Assembly: GCF_003144115.1 (NCBI RefSeq)
Contig: NW_020312012.1
Location: 171,442 to 235,441 of the forward strand
Reading direction: 5' to 3'
DNA length: 64,000 bases
Origin: Tilletiopsis washingtonensis
Taxonomy: Eukaryota; Basidiomycota; Exobasidiomycetes; Entylomatales
Below the pieces are notes generated by a model that saw only the letters and a list, made by a program, of their open reading frames with translations, did not search any database and had not been told where the DNA came from. This document shows positions 54,115 through 64,000 of the stretch, piece by piece (position 1 is the stretch's first letter; each line of letters begins with the position of its first letter). A program made the translations under genes and the position numbers.

Positions 54115-54227
54115 GGTGTGCGGCGGTGGGAGATGGAGAGCTGGCGTGGTGGGGTGGTGGCGGGAGGGACAGGCGGGCCAGCGGCGAAGGGCAGCCTTTA
54201 TACGGTCAGCCCGCTGCTATCTGCCGA

Positions 54228-54259
<32 letters not shown>

Positions 54260-54693
54260 CGGTCCCTGGAGCACTTTAGCGGCGCGGCCGGAGGCGCTCT
54301 CTACACGCCTCAGAGGCGACGCGTCTGGTCTCGTGACATCGACGCGCCCTTGGCGCACGCTGCCGTCCAGCCGCAAGCCGCTCTCTCCCACTCCTGCCCT
54401 CGCACGACACCACGCACATGAGCAAGGACTGCGATTTGATTTCTTCTTCAGACGGCTCCGTAATAGAGACGAGCAACAAGGAAGGTGTGACAGCTGGGCG
54501 CTGGGAGCAGCGGCGGAGCAGCTCGAGGAGGGGAGAACGGGAGACGAAGCAGCGAGGAGTCGCTGGGCGGGAGGAGGAGAAGGACAAGGATGGTATGGGA
54601 ATGGGGTGGCCGCGTCGCGCGCTCGGGCTCTACAGGCCGACCCGCACGACTGGCCGGGAATATTGCAGTCGCACATGCTCGCGCTCTCGCCGT
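54115..54693. other. Spacer between H1 start and CSC1 stop
   Basis: 579 bp carrying the H1 promoter and CSC1 3' flank, with a CAGG tetranucleotide repeat at about 54230-54259. Confidence 0.6.
54230..54259. repeat. (CAGG)n tetranucleotide repeat
   Basis: Seven perfect AGGC units, about 115 bp upstream of the H1 start codon. Confidence 0.95.
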
Positions 54694-57376
54694 CTACAGG
54701 AGCACCTCGCCCGGCGGCACGTGGGCGTCCGTGTCGATGCGGCCCTTCTCGCTGACCGACGTGTCGCGGTTCGTCGCCTCGAGACCCTGCTTCTGCGCGC
54801 CGGCGACGGCGGCGTTGCCGAGGCCGAGCGTGTCGTTGGGGAACCAGAGCGTGCGCTGCGGCTCCTTGGTGGCCGGGTGCTGGAACGCCAGCGCCGGGTC
54901 CTCCTCCTGGTTGCCCTCGCGCACGAGCGCCGTGCGGCTCTCGTGCATCTCCATCGACTGGTCGTTGCGCCCGTGCTGGCCGTTGCCGTACGGCGGCTGC
55001 TGCTGTTGCTGCTGCTGCAGCGACTGCTTCTTCTCGTCGGGCGACGAGCCGTGCTCCTCCAGCATGGCCGCCTCCTGAGCGCCCGACGGCGCAATCGAGA
55101 GCGGATACGCCGTGAAGAGGTCGGTGTACGAGTTGGCCAGCGTGTAGTGCACGCCGGCGACGATGACGATGAGGATGATCATGAAGGCGCCCTGCGGGAT
55201 CGACGAGAGGTTGCCGTTGCTGTCCTGCGCGACGAAGAAGAGCACCGTGAGGATGACCATCTCGAGGTACAGCGCGTAGAAGAGCTGCCAGCACGCCTTG
55301 GGGAAGAAGAGGCCGCCCGTCTCGTTCCACGGCTTGACGTCGTACACGTAGAGGTAGAGGTACTTGTAGAGGAAGAAGAAGAGGATGAAGCTGACGGACG
55401 CGAAGCCAGCCGTGATGGGCGCGATGACCATGTAGCCGATGGCGATGACCGAGAGCAGGCTCGTCGTGGGGAAGAGCGTGCCGAAGTTGGGCGCGTTCAT
55501 GTCGTGCTGGATGTGCCACACGCTGCGCGGCGTGCTGTTGAGCAGGAAGTTCTTGACGTAGTAGATGGCCAGGCCGACGATCTGCAGGAAGCCCGACGCC
55601 GCGCCCGTGAGGCCCTGCAGCGCGATGTAGCTGAGGAAGAAGATCGACGCCTTGGGGATGTACTGCGCCAGCAGCGACGGCAGGCCCTGCGGGTTGCTCA
55701 GCACGTCGACGATCTGGTCGATGCCCGACGACGCGCCGCTGATGATCGTGATGAAGAGGAAGTTGTTGATGAGCTGGAAGAGGAAGAAGCGGTCCATGAG
55801 GCTCAGCTCGATGCCCGTGCGCGTCGGCACGCCGGAGAGGCGGGCGAAGAGCCGCAGGATGATCGGCAGCAGCAAGTTGAGCACGGCGAGCAGCACCGTC
55901 GGGAGGATGCCCTGGATGATGCCGCGCACCTCGGTGGGGATCTGGCAGATCCACGCCAGGAAGCCCACCTGCGTGCAGAGGCCCTCGATGTTGCTGACGA
56001 TGCCGACGAAACCGACGGGGATGATCCAGAAGATAATGAGGCCGAGCGTGGCGCCCCAGAAGATGGCGGTGCGCAGCTTCTGCTCGTACGGGTTCATGTT
56101 GAGGTTCGGCCACACGATGTCGAGCGGGTGCGCCGAGCCGTAGTGCTGCGCCATGCGGTACGGCTGGTGGTGCGCGTGCACCTTGACGGCCATCGCCGCG
56201 GCGATCTGGCGGTTGAAGAGGATGAAGGCCGAGTTCTGCGGCGGGTAGCGCTCAAAGTCGGAGAGGTTCTGGCGCTGCGCGTCGATCTCCGTGTTGAGGC
56301 GCGCAATCTCGTCGCGCGCCCACTGCACCGAGTCGACTTTCTCGCCGAAGCAGCCCAGCGCGCCAAGCTTGTGCGAGGGGCGCTCCTTCTGCGTCACGTA
56401 GCGGTCCGCGACGCTGAGGCTCATCTCGGGGTCGGCGCTGCCGGCCTCGACCTTGCCCTTGCGCACCTTCTTGGCCGCGAGCTTGACCATCTTGGCCTCG
56501 GCCTTCTCGAGCTTGTTGCACGCCGCGAGGCGCTCGTCGTGCAGGTCCGGCAGCTCCTTGAGGTTGCGGTTGAGCCAGATCTTGTGCACGCCGCCGGGCA
56601 GCACGCCGTACATCTCCTCGAGCTTGCGCTCCGAGAGGTACTCGTTCGGCACGCCCGTGATGAGCACCGTCTTGGCCTGCGCCGTGCTGGCGTACTCGGG
56701 CGAGAGCAGCCACTGCTGGCGGCGCGTCACGAAGGCGCCCATGCGCGCCTTGATGTTGTACAGGATCCAAAACGTGACGATCCACTGCGCAAAGAGCACG
56801 CCGATGTAGCGCAGCTGCTCCGAGCGCGGCGGGCCCACGGCGCCGAAGTTGAACAGGTTGAAGCCGGCGCGGCCCTCGCCCGTCGTGCCGACCGAGTAGA
56901 GCGGCATGAGCAGGATCCACGTGAATGCCCAGATGGGCACAAAGATCCAGATCATCATCTCGAGGTAGTCGACGAACTGGAACGCGTCGATGCCCTGCTT
57001 GTGCATGATCTCAATCGTCGGCGTCTTGATGAACGCGGGCAGCCAGCCGAAGAGCGAGCGGGGCAGCGGCGCCATGCGCTCGCTGTGGGATGTGTGAGCG
57101 TGCTGGCCAGCCCAACGCGCCTCCTGCCTGCACACAGCACACCACTCACTCGCGCGGGCCCAGCATCGTCTTGGGCTGGTAGATGCGCGCAAAGCGCGGG
57201 CGGATGAGGAAGAAGGCGGCCATCTGCACGCCAAAGATGGCCGAGTTGAGGATGAGCGACGAGACGACGGTGGCCGTCGACGTGCCGGCGGCCTGCTCGG
57301 CCTGCTGCGCAACAGCCTGGCGAGCGAGGAGCAGCATGGCGGCCGCGGCGCCGGCGAGGCGCGGCGAGGCGGGCAT
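54694..57376 (-). CDS. CSC1: Csc1/OSCA-type calcium-permeable cation channel (DUF221)
   Basis: Two exons, 57376-57150 and 57082-54694, joined as GPRDERMAPLP; about 871 aa. OSCA/TMEM63-like channels open on osmotic or mechanical stress at the plasma membrane or vacuole. The N-terminus has a signal-like segment (AAAAMLLLARQAVAQ) and TM0 (LILNSAIFGVQMAAFFLI). IWIFVPIWAFTWILLMPLY and IVTFWILYNIKA follow. The cytosolic RRM-like loop (VLITGVPNEYLSERKLEEMY, SAFILFNRQIAAAMA, PLDIVWPNLNMNPYEQ) precedes the pore block with several helices, including RFFLFQLINNFLFITIISGA and PTTSLLSVIAIGYMVIAPI. The C-terminal tail is Gln-rich (an eight-Gln run) and acidic. The first intron (57083-57149) is 67 nt. Divergent from the receptor gene across 3.5 kb. 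Confidence 0.95.
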
Positions 57377-60300
57377 GGCGAGGGTGGGCTTGCGGTGGTG
57401 GTGGTGGTGAGAGAGAAGGGAGCGGCACGGCGCCGGATGGCCTTGTCTCTTGTGCGCCTCTCGCCGCTGATGCCTTGGCTGAGGCTAGGCAGCAAGGCGC
57501 GGCCGGCCGCTGCCATCGACAGAGAACGGCCCCGAGGGCGAGGCCAGGCAATTTGCTGCGGCGTTCCAGCCTCAGGAGCGCGAGTGCTGGGCCCCTGCGC
57601 CTGTCGGAGTGTGTGCGAGGCGTGCGTGCCGGCTGTGCAGCCACGCCGCACCGGCGCAGCACGCAGCGCGCGTGCCTCGGGCAGGCAGACGCGCGCTGAC
57701 GCACACAACACACACGGCGCCCTTTCGCTCGCAGGCCGGGCAGCAGCGGCGCCCACGCTGGGCTAAATCGGGCGCAGCGTCGCAGCGCTTTGGGCCGCGC
57801 AACAGCGCCTCTTCGCGCTCGAGAGTGGATGCGGCAGAGGGGGCGAGGCGCTTCCTTCGCCTTGGGTAAGCGCAGCGCGGCGCGGCGCTGCAGGCTGATG
57901 GTGGCTTCGCCCGAGGGTCCCTGCGCGGCCACTCTCTGCCAAGGCGATGACGCAGCGCGAGGGACAAAGAGCGGTGCTCTGGCTGCGCGGTTGCTCCTCG
58001 AGCGGCACTCTGCCGCAGCATGCAGGCCGCTGCTGCGGCCGCGTGCGTTCTGCGCCGATATCGACCCGCCATTCGATGACGCTGCTTTCGCGCTGCGCAT
58101 TGCCCACGCACGCCGGCTGCGCGCATCGCCGCGCCCCCCGCTAGCCCGAAAGGGTTCGTGCCTTCATCACGCTCGAGAGCGCTCGTGGTCATTGGCCATC
58201 CACGGACGCGGGCAGAGTGCGCTGCTGCTGCCTCCTGTCGCGCCTTCGAAGAGAGAAGAGGCTTTCGTCGCTTCGGCTCGCGGCTCGCACAACGTTAGCG
58301 TGTCCGCCGGCATGCGCGATGCAGCAGGCAGCATGCAACCAGCACGGACCCGCTCTGCTGGGCCGTTCCGCCGCGGCTCCGAGGCCGCTAACGGCGGCTG
58401 CCGCTGCGCCAGAACACGCGGCGGCATCGACAGCACGCCGGCGAGCCGCTGCAGCCGTCAGGCAGCGGCGGCAAGCGAAGGATGGATGCGCTGCTCGGCG
58501 CTGTGAGAGCGGCGGCTTGGTGGAGCAGAGGGGCGTCTGCTATCACGTGACCGCGAGCGTGGGAGCAGCGCCGAGTCCCCAGCGCCATCTCCGCCGCTCC
58601 GCCCTCCGACTCTCCGACGGCCAAGATTCCGCCTGGACCCTCGCATCCGCCAGGCGGCATGTGGGAAGTCCCTTGGTCTGCTTGCTCGCCTCTCGGAGAC
58701 TCCGGACGGCCGTGGAGCCGGCGGCGAGGCGCTGCAGCACGCCGCTGCAAGGCCTCGCATGAGTCGGGGTGTGGCTGGCGCGCCGCGCGTCGGGCGACCA
58801 TGCAGGGGGCTCCAGGAGGTACATGCATCGCAGCGTGCAGTCGCACGACGTCTCGCTTCCGTCTTCGCTGCAGGCACCCTCGACGGCGATGAGTGGCTGG
58901 CCCACGAGGAGGACAGTCGTGTGCCTTGCGTTGCATGCGTGGTGCGAGGCGCTCTCGCTGCAGTCACAAGACTGGGCCGCGCCGCGCGGCGTGCCTATCC
59001 CCCGAGGGCCCGCGACAGAAGGCCCCTTTCTGCCGACGCCGCGGTGCCGCAGCAGCACCTCGGACCCGAGCCGAGCTCGCATGGCCCCGGCGCCGTGAGA
59101 GCGAACGCCTGCCGGCACGTCGAGCCTTGGGGCTCCCTGAGCGCGGACAGGTGACATCGCACATCCCACGCTTGCCAGCGCCGCACCTTGTCCGTGAGAG
59201 CCGGAGCGGTCTCCCTCCTGTGATCGCGACCATCGGGAGGCAGCGCTGTGCTGCAAGGCACGGGCGATGCAGCTGTTTGGAGCCGAACAGCGTCCTGTGC
59301 TGTAGCGACGGGCGCTGCTGCACCCTGTGCCGCGCTGCGATCGCGCAGCCGCGCGCAGCGCACGCAGGAGAGGTGTGCGCGCGGGCGTCCATCAGCGCAT
59401 GGCGCCCAGCATATCGCTGCTCAGGGTGCGGCCGCTGAGCTTGGAGTGTGGCGAGTATGCCGCACCGCAGATCTCGAGCCTGACTTTGGAAGTCGGCTGG
59501 GCGCCCGCACGCAGGACAGCAAGCGAGGAGGAGGGGACGCGACACCGCGGAGGCTCGAGCTCGCCGTCGGCGCCGCGCAGCAGCGCAGCAGCCTCCAAGC
59601 GCTGGCGCCTGGCCGCAGCAGATATGCTCTCGCACCACAGCGCTGCATCCCGCACACACCTTGAGCCTGCCGCCTGCTTGCGATGCAAGGCGCTGCGAAG
59701 GGTGCATCCCACGCCCTTGTCCGCCGGCGCGGGAGCATCGCGATGGAGGAGCGGCCCTACGTGCGCAGGCCCCACGCGCGTCACCAGCGCTGCCGCTGCC
59801 GCGTCCGCTGCACGGCAGCGTGGGCAGCGCGGGCGATGCTCGGCCGGCAGCCGGCGACTGAGCGCTGCGAGAGGCAGGAGCGGAGCGTGGACCTGCAGGA
59901 GAGAGTTGGTGCGCCAGACCAGCGCCCGGGCGCAGCAGCAGTGTGCCCGGGGCTGCACTCGACGCCGCCCAGGCATTTAGCTCGGGCGCGACAGGCGGCG
60001 GCGCACGAGTGTGCGGATGCGAGACACTGGCGGCGCAAGTGCCGCGCAGCCGTTGCGTCACTTGTTGCTTCCTGCGCGGCGGTGCCGGTGCGGCACGCAT
60101 GCCGAACGCACGGCGCGGCGCTGCTGCAGCGCCGGCGATACGCTCGCTGTCTCGCGGCGAGCTGCCGAGGCGTGTGCGCAACGCTGCTGTGCTGCCCGTC
60201 GCTGCCGCTGCCCGCGTACGCCTTTGCCGCTGCGCTGCCGCCGTGCGCCTATTCTAGCCGGCCACGCATGAGCGCGCTGCCGTCGGCTCGACGTGCGGCC

Positions 60301-60842
60301 GCACAGCAGCACGCGGCCGCCCGCCGATGGGCTGCCTGCTGAGCGGCTGTTCGGCGCGCGCTGCCGGGCATGCTGCTGATGCTGCTCCAGCGCCGCCGCT
60401 GCCGCCGCAAGACGGCGAGCCGTCGGGTGCGGTGCGGATCCCTCCTGCGCGCACCCCATCCTCGCCCCCAGCCTCCCGTCCTCACCCTTCCCGCTGGCCG
60501 TCGCTGGCGCAGCTCCTCTTGCACCTTACCTCGCGCTGCCGCTGCGTCTGCGCGTCTCTCGTCGTCGACGCCTCTGCTGCACCACTCTGCACCGGCTCCC
60601 ACTCTCTCTCGTACGCCTCTCTGGCGGCCCACGCGCGTCACCGCCCACGCGTGCCTGCGTGCTGCCGAGCGCCACGCGCCATCCTACCACCCTCACCGTG
60701 CGCTGCGGCTCGCTCCGAGCACAGCCGAGCTCGCGGCGGGCGGCGCTCCGCACCTCGCGCGTCTCTGCGACGCTAGGCCCGACCGTCCAGCCGTACTGCG
60801 TCCGGCTGCGGTGCGAGGCCTGGCGTGCGCGTCTCTCTCGCC
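57377..60842. other. Long head-to-head spacer CSC1/receptor
   Basis: 3.5 kb, the largest gene-free block. It contains open frames of up to 405 codons on the minus strand (58964-60181) and many on the plus strand. All are Arg/Ala/Cys-rich, lack domains and have no splice-restorable motif. GCAGC/GCTGC words are dense throughout. No repeats long enough to delimit. Confidence 0.65.
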
Positions 60843-63350
60843 ATGATCGTGCCTCCGCGCGACCTGGGCGCCGGTGCGGCGGCGCTGTGGCGCTATGCGG
60901 CGGCGCCCATCGGCGACTCGCTCGAGCACCGCTCGCTCGCTGCGCGCGCCACGACCGACGAGCGCGGGCCGCAGCTGGCGACGCCGGCGAACATCGTCGA
61001 TCTCGTCATCTGCATCCTGTCCTTCCTGGGCGCACTGGCCATCATCCTGCCCTACCTGCTGAACAAGAGGGCACGCAAGCTGCGGCACTCGCTTATCCTT
61101 GGTCTGGCGACCAGTGACCTCGTGACGAGGTGAGTGTTCGCACGCGAACGCACCCGTCTCAGGGGCGCAGCCGCGCGCCAAGCACTGACCCGTCCGCTCT
61201 GCCGCAGCCTCATCATCATCGCCTCGACGTCCTTCCTTCTCGCAGGCGGCGACCTGGCCAACTCGAAGCGCTTCTGCGACTTCGTCGGCTACTCGCTCGC
61301 CTCGTCCATCTTCTCGCAGCACCTGTGGAACATGGGCATCGCGATCGTCACGTACATGATCCTTGTGCATCCGTTGGTGCGTGCCTGAGTCGCAGCATCC
61401 GCTGCTGCCCTGCTCACGCTGCCGTTCCCAGAACAACGTCACGGCGCTCATGGAGCGGCACCTTATCTGGCTGTGGCCGATCATCTGGGGCATCTCGCTG
61501 ATCGTCAACGGCATCTCGTGGCGCATCGCCGGATGGTCCAACGCCGGCGGCTTCTGCGCCTTTGGCAACCAAGGCGGACGGTACTACGGCGCGATCATCA
61601 GCTTCGTGCCTCGGTGAGTGAAACGAGACGTTGCACCGTGCGGACCACTGCTGACGCCTCGTGCAGTGGCCTCGTCGTCGTGATCATCATCGTCCTCTAC
61701 ACACATCTCTTCTTCTTCCTGCGGCGGACGAACCTCTTCTCGGCCGTCTCGCACCGCTCTGCGTCGCAGGAGGCCGGCAACGGCACCCGGGGCAGGATCG
61801 TTGGTCGCACCAGTCTGCGGGCCGACAGCGACGAGTCGAGCCGTGCGCCCGTCTCACGCTCACGACGGCCCAGCAACGACCCTTCGCTGCACCATCTGCA
61901 CCAGATGGACGGCGAGCGGAGCAACGCCGGCACCATGTCGCGCCGCACCAGCTTTCCGACTGGCCTGCTGCGCTACATTCCGACGTTCAACTCGTCCCGC
62001 AGAGGCAGCGCGGCGAGCTCGTCGTCGAAGCGCGCCGACAGCGCCTCGACGCAGACGCCCAAGGACGTCTTCCTCTCCGGCGCCGAGGACGAGGGCATGG
62101 AGATGGGCGAGTGCAACCGGCAGCGCATACTCTCCTTTGCCACGACGCCGTCCAGCCCACCACGGAGCAACGAGGGCGCATCGTCGGACGGCCGGCATCA
62201 GAGTGCCCGGCCAGAGATCGGCATCGTCGAGCCGGACGAGGGCCCGGTCAGCATGCCCTCGAGCCCGCAGCAGCCGCGTGACGAGACGTTCTCTTCTACG
62301 GCGCAGCTGGTCGAGCCTCCTCGGCCAGGAAACGCACGGCGGCCGAGCACCGCGGACGATGCTGGCGGCCGGCCGCGGCCAGCCAAGCTCAGCCTCGCGG
62401 CGCGCCATGTCAGCGCCAGCATCGAGCCAAGAGCCGACGCACACGACGATGACACCGCGGCCGACGATGAGTCGGACGACTTCTCGCTTGATCCGTACAA
62501 GCCGCTGCAGCGCATGAAGCCACGGCGAGACGTGCGCGACTTCCAGATGATCTCGTCTCCACGCGAGCACCTGAAGCACTACGCGCTCAGTCCTATGCGG
62601 ACGCAGGGCGTGCCGCGGCCGCCGGGCACCGACTCGGGATCCATGTCGCATCCCGCCTCGCCGCGGACAGCCAAGGCTCCGCTGGATCCGACGTCGGAAG
62701 ACGTCTACGAGGGGCGTGAGAAGGGCGTGCAGCCAAGATTTGACGACATGCTTGGCGAGGACTGGACATGGGGCATGGAGGTGGGCGGTCAGGATACCTC
62801 GGCAGCGCCCGCACCCGTGCCGGCTCCTCACGTCCGGCATGCGGGCAGCCGCAAGGACCGCAAGCGCTCCAAGTGGTGGCGACACTCCTCGAGACACGCC
62901 GGCGGGCTCGGCGGCCACGACCGCACAGATGCGAACGGTGTGGCAAGCACCGGCAGCACTGTGGACGAGCACGGCGTCGAGTCGCTCGGCAGCACGCTCA
63001 ACCGCCAGGCGAGCGTGCTCATGCTGCTCTACCCGCTGGCGTACTGCCTGCTCTTCTCCGTCTCGATTGCGCGCATCATCACCGACTTTACGCGGCCCGC
63101 ACCCGTGGGCCGTGTCAAGGACCCCAACGAGCCGCTGCGTGCCGTCTCGCGCTGGTTCATCTTCGCGCAGGGTGCCTTCGACGCCATCATCTTCCAGATT
63201 GTCGAGCGCCACTTCCGCAAGCGCATGAAGCGCAAGCGCCAGATCGCCGCCGGCGAGGCCGTGCCGCAGACGTGGTGGGAGCGCCTGCGCGACTACCTCA
63301 TGCTGCGCCAGCCGCCGCCGCGCGCGTCCGCCACGGCGCCGTCGCAGTGA
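60843..63350 (+). CDS. Seven-helix receptor, Git3/Gpr1 (nutrient GPCR) type
   Basis: Four exons: 60843-61129, 61208-61376, 61432-61613 and 61667-63350, about 773 aa. Helices: 1 VDLVICILSFLGALAIILPY; 2 LILGLATSDLVTSLIIIAST; 3 WNMGIAIVTYMILVHPL; 4 LIWLWPIIWGISLIVNG; 5 GLVVVIIIVLYTHLFFFL; 6 LMLLYPLAYCLLFSVSIARI; 7 WFIFAQGAFDAIIFQIV. The order and the TM6 LYPLAY motif match fungal Git3/Gpr1 or cAMP-receptor-like GPCRs that signal to adenylate cyclase. Between helices 5 and 6 lies a roughly 430-residue intracellular loop rich in Ser/Pro/Arg (RRTSFPTG; RRPSTADD), probably a kinase target. The tail after helix 7 is basic. Ligand unknown. The frame is open upstream only through a GTG, so the ATG at 60843 is the start. 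Confidence 0.9.
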
Positions 63351-64000
63351 TCGCTCGACCCATCGCCTCGCCCGTCTGCTGCAGCTCTCTCTGTTCGCCG
63401 CCCCATTGCCCCTCCGGGCGCCTCACTCATCAGCAACGTCCTCCATCCCGTCACGAACTCGTCACGCATACCACGCCTGCACCGCATGACCGACGGAAGC
63501 GCACTCCACACCACTGCCCTCTCTGCCCTGCCTGCGACCCGCCTTACTTCTCACCTGTACTCTGCCACACCTCGTCTCGCTATTTCTCATAATACAGTCG
63601 GACTACTTGTTACTACTTCAGGCGTTCGTCATCAGCCCTCTGCGGCCCTTCGTCGCGCTCGCGGCGACCAGGTGGACGCTCGACGATCTCCACTGGCTTA
63701 TGAGGAGGCCCAGGCGCGAGCCGCCCGGCATACCAGTCTCTGGCGGAGTGCTGCGAGCCGCATCGGGGTCCAACCACGCGGCATCACAGCAGCGAGGCCG
63801 CGGAGTCGGAGCGGCGGAGTGGGGGTGAGGCGAGGCACGCTCCGCCTTCGCCCGCTGTCGCATGGTTCGCGCGCCCTCACGCGCTGCGCTGCGATGGTGG
63901 GCGCGCCGTGCTTGCGCTGCGCCGGCACATGAGCGCCCACGCCCCGCCCGCAGGCTCGCGCATCGCGCCTGCGTGCCGAGCTCCGCTGCAGCGGAGCAGC
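63351..64000. other. 3' flank of the receptor gene, no gene recognised
   Basis: 650 bp downstream of the receptor stop. Short frames on both strands have no motif. A neighbouring gene may begin beyond the window edge. Confidence 0.5.

Noticed and set aside
54230-54259. Possible CRISPR-like array
   Set aside because: It is a simple CAGG tetranucleotide repeat without spacers, in a eukaryotic genome.
54418-57207. 929-codon plus-strand frame antisense to CSC1
   Set aside because: Arg/Glu/Val/Leu composition without any domain; it mirrors the GC-rich third positions of the well-supported channel gene on the other strand.
58964-60181. 405-codon minus-strand frame in the large spacer
   Set aside because: Arg/Ala/Cys/Ser-rich, no domain, matched by equally long frames on the plus strand; consistent with GC-driven chance.

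Overview
The window is nuclear DNA of a GC-rich basidiomycete fungus, most likely a smut-lineage (Ustilaginomycotina) yeast or dimorphic species. The reasons are many 45-100 nt introns with GTGAGT/GTGCGT donors and CAG acceptors, a membrane-anchored glyoxal oxidase of the Ustilago Glo1 type, a linker histone H1, a CRY-DASH cryptochrome, and pyrimidine-rich leaders with long CT/GA microsatellites. The lineage call is inference; the fungal call is secure. I saw no transposon, virus-derived element, tRNA, rRNA or CRISPR array.

Twenty-one protein genes can be supported, nearly all on alternating strands. From left to right: a CUS2/Tat-SF1 U2 snRNP factor (-), a secreted alpha/beta hydrolase (+), the ER-fusion GTPase Sey1 (-), PP2A methylesterase Ppe1 (+), a PDK1/Pkh master AGC kinase (-), TFIIH cyclin H/Ccl1 (-), N-terminal amidase Nta1 (+), a small zinc-ribbon protein (-), CRY-DASH (-), the eRF1 methyltransferase Mtq2 (+), glyoxal oxidase (-), a glycine/glutamine-rich RRM protein (+), a VHS-GAT (GGA-like) sorting adaptor (-), a 149-residue single-span membrane protein (+), a disordered protein of unknown function (-), a THEM6-like hotdog protein (+), the MutL homolog Mlh3 (-), a makorin-like CCCH/RING E3 ligase (+), linker histone H1 (-), a Csc1/OSCA cation channel (-) and a Git3/Gpr1-type seven-helix receptor (+).

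The genes are unrelated housekeeping and signalling loci and do not form a cluster. Head-to-head gaps fall into short spacers (about 180-500 bp) and five long GC-rich spacers (1.6-3.5 kb) with no recognisable gene. Tail-to-tail gaps are 82-526 bp.

The observations most worth a second look are: (1) an Mlh3 whose nuclease motif is intact but whose N-terminal ATPase motifs look degenerate; (2) an in-frame TAA in the histone H1 gene, between the globular domain and a fully preserved lysine-rich tail; (3) the 715-nt first intron of SEY1, built from about 100-bp repeats and a G-run; and (4) several multiple-of-three introns without stops that interrupt conserved motifs and are invisible to ORF calling. 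Exon borders were worked out by eye from frame continuity and family motifs and may be off by a base or so.
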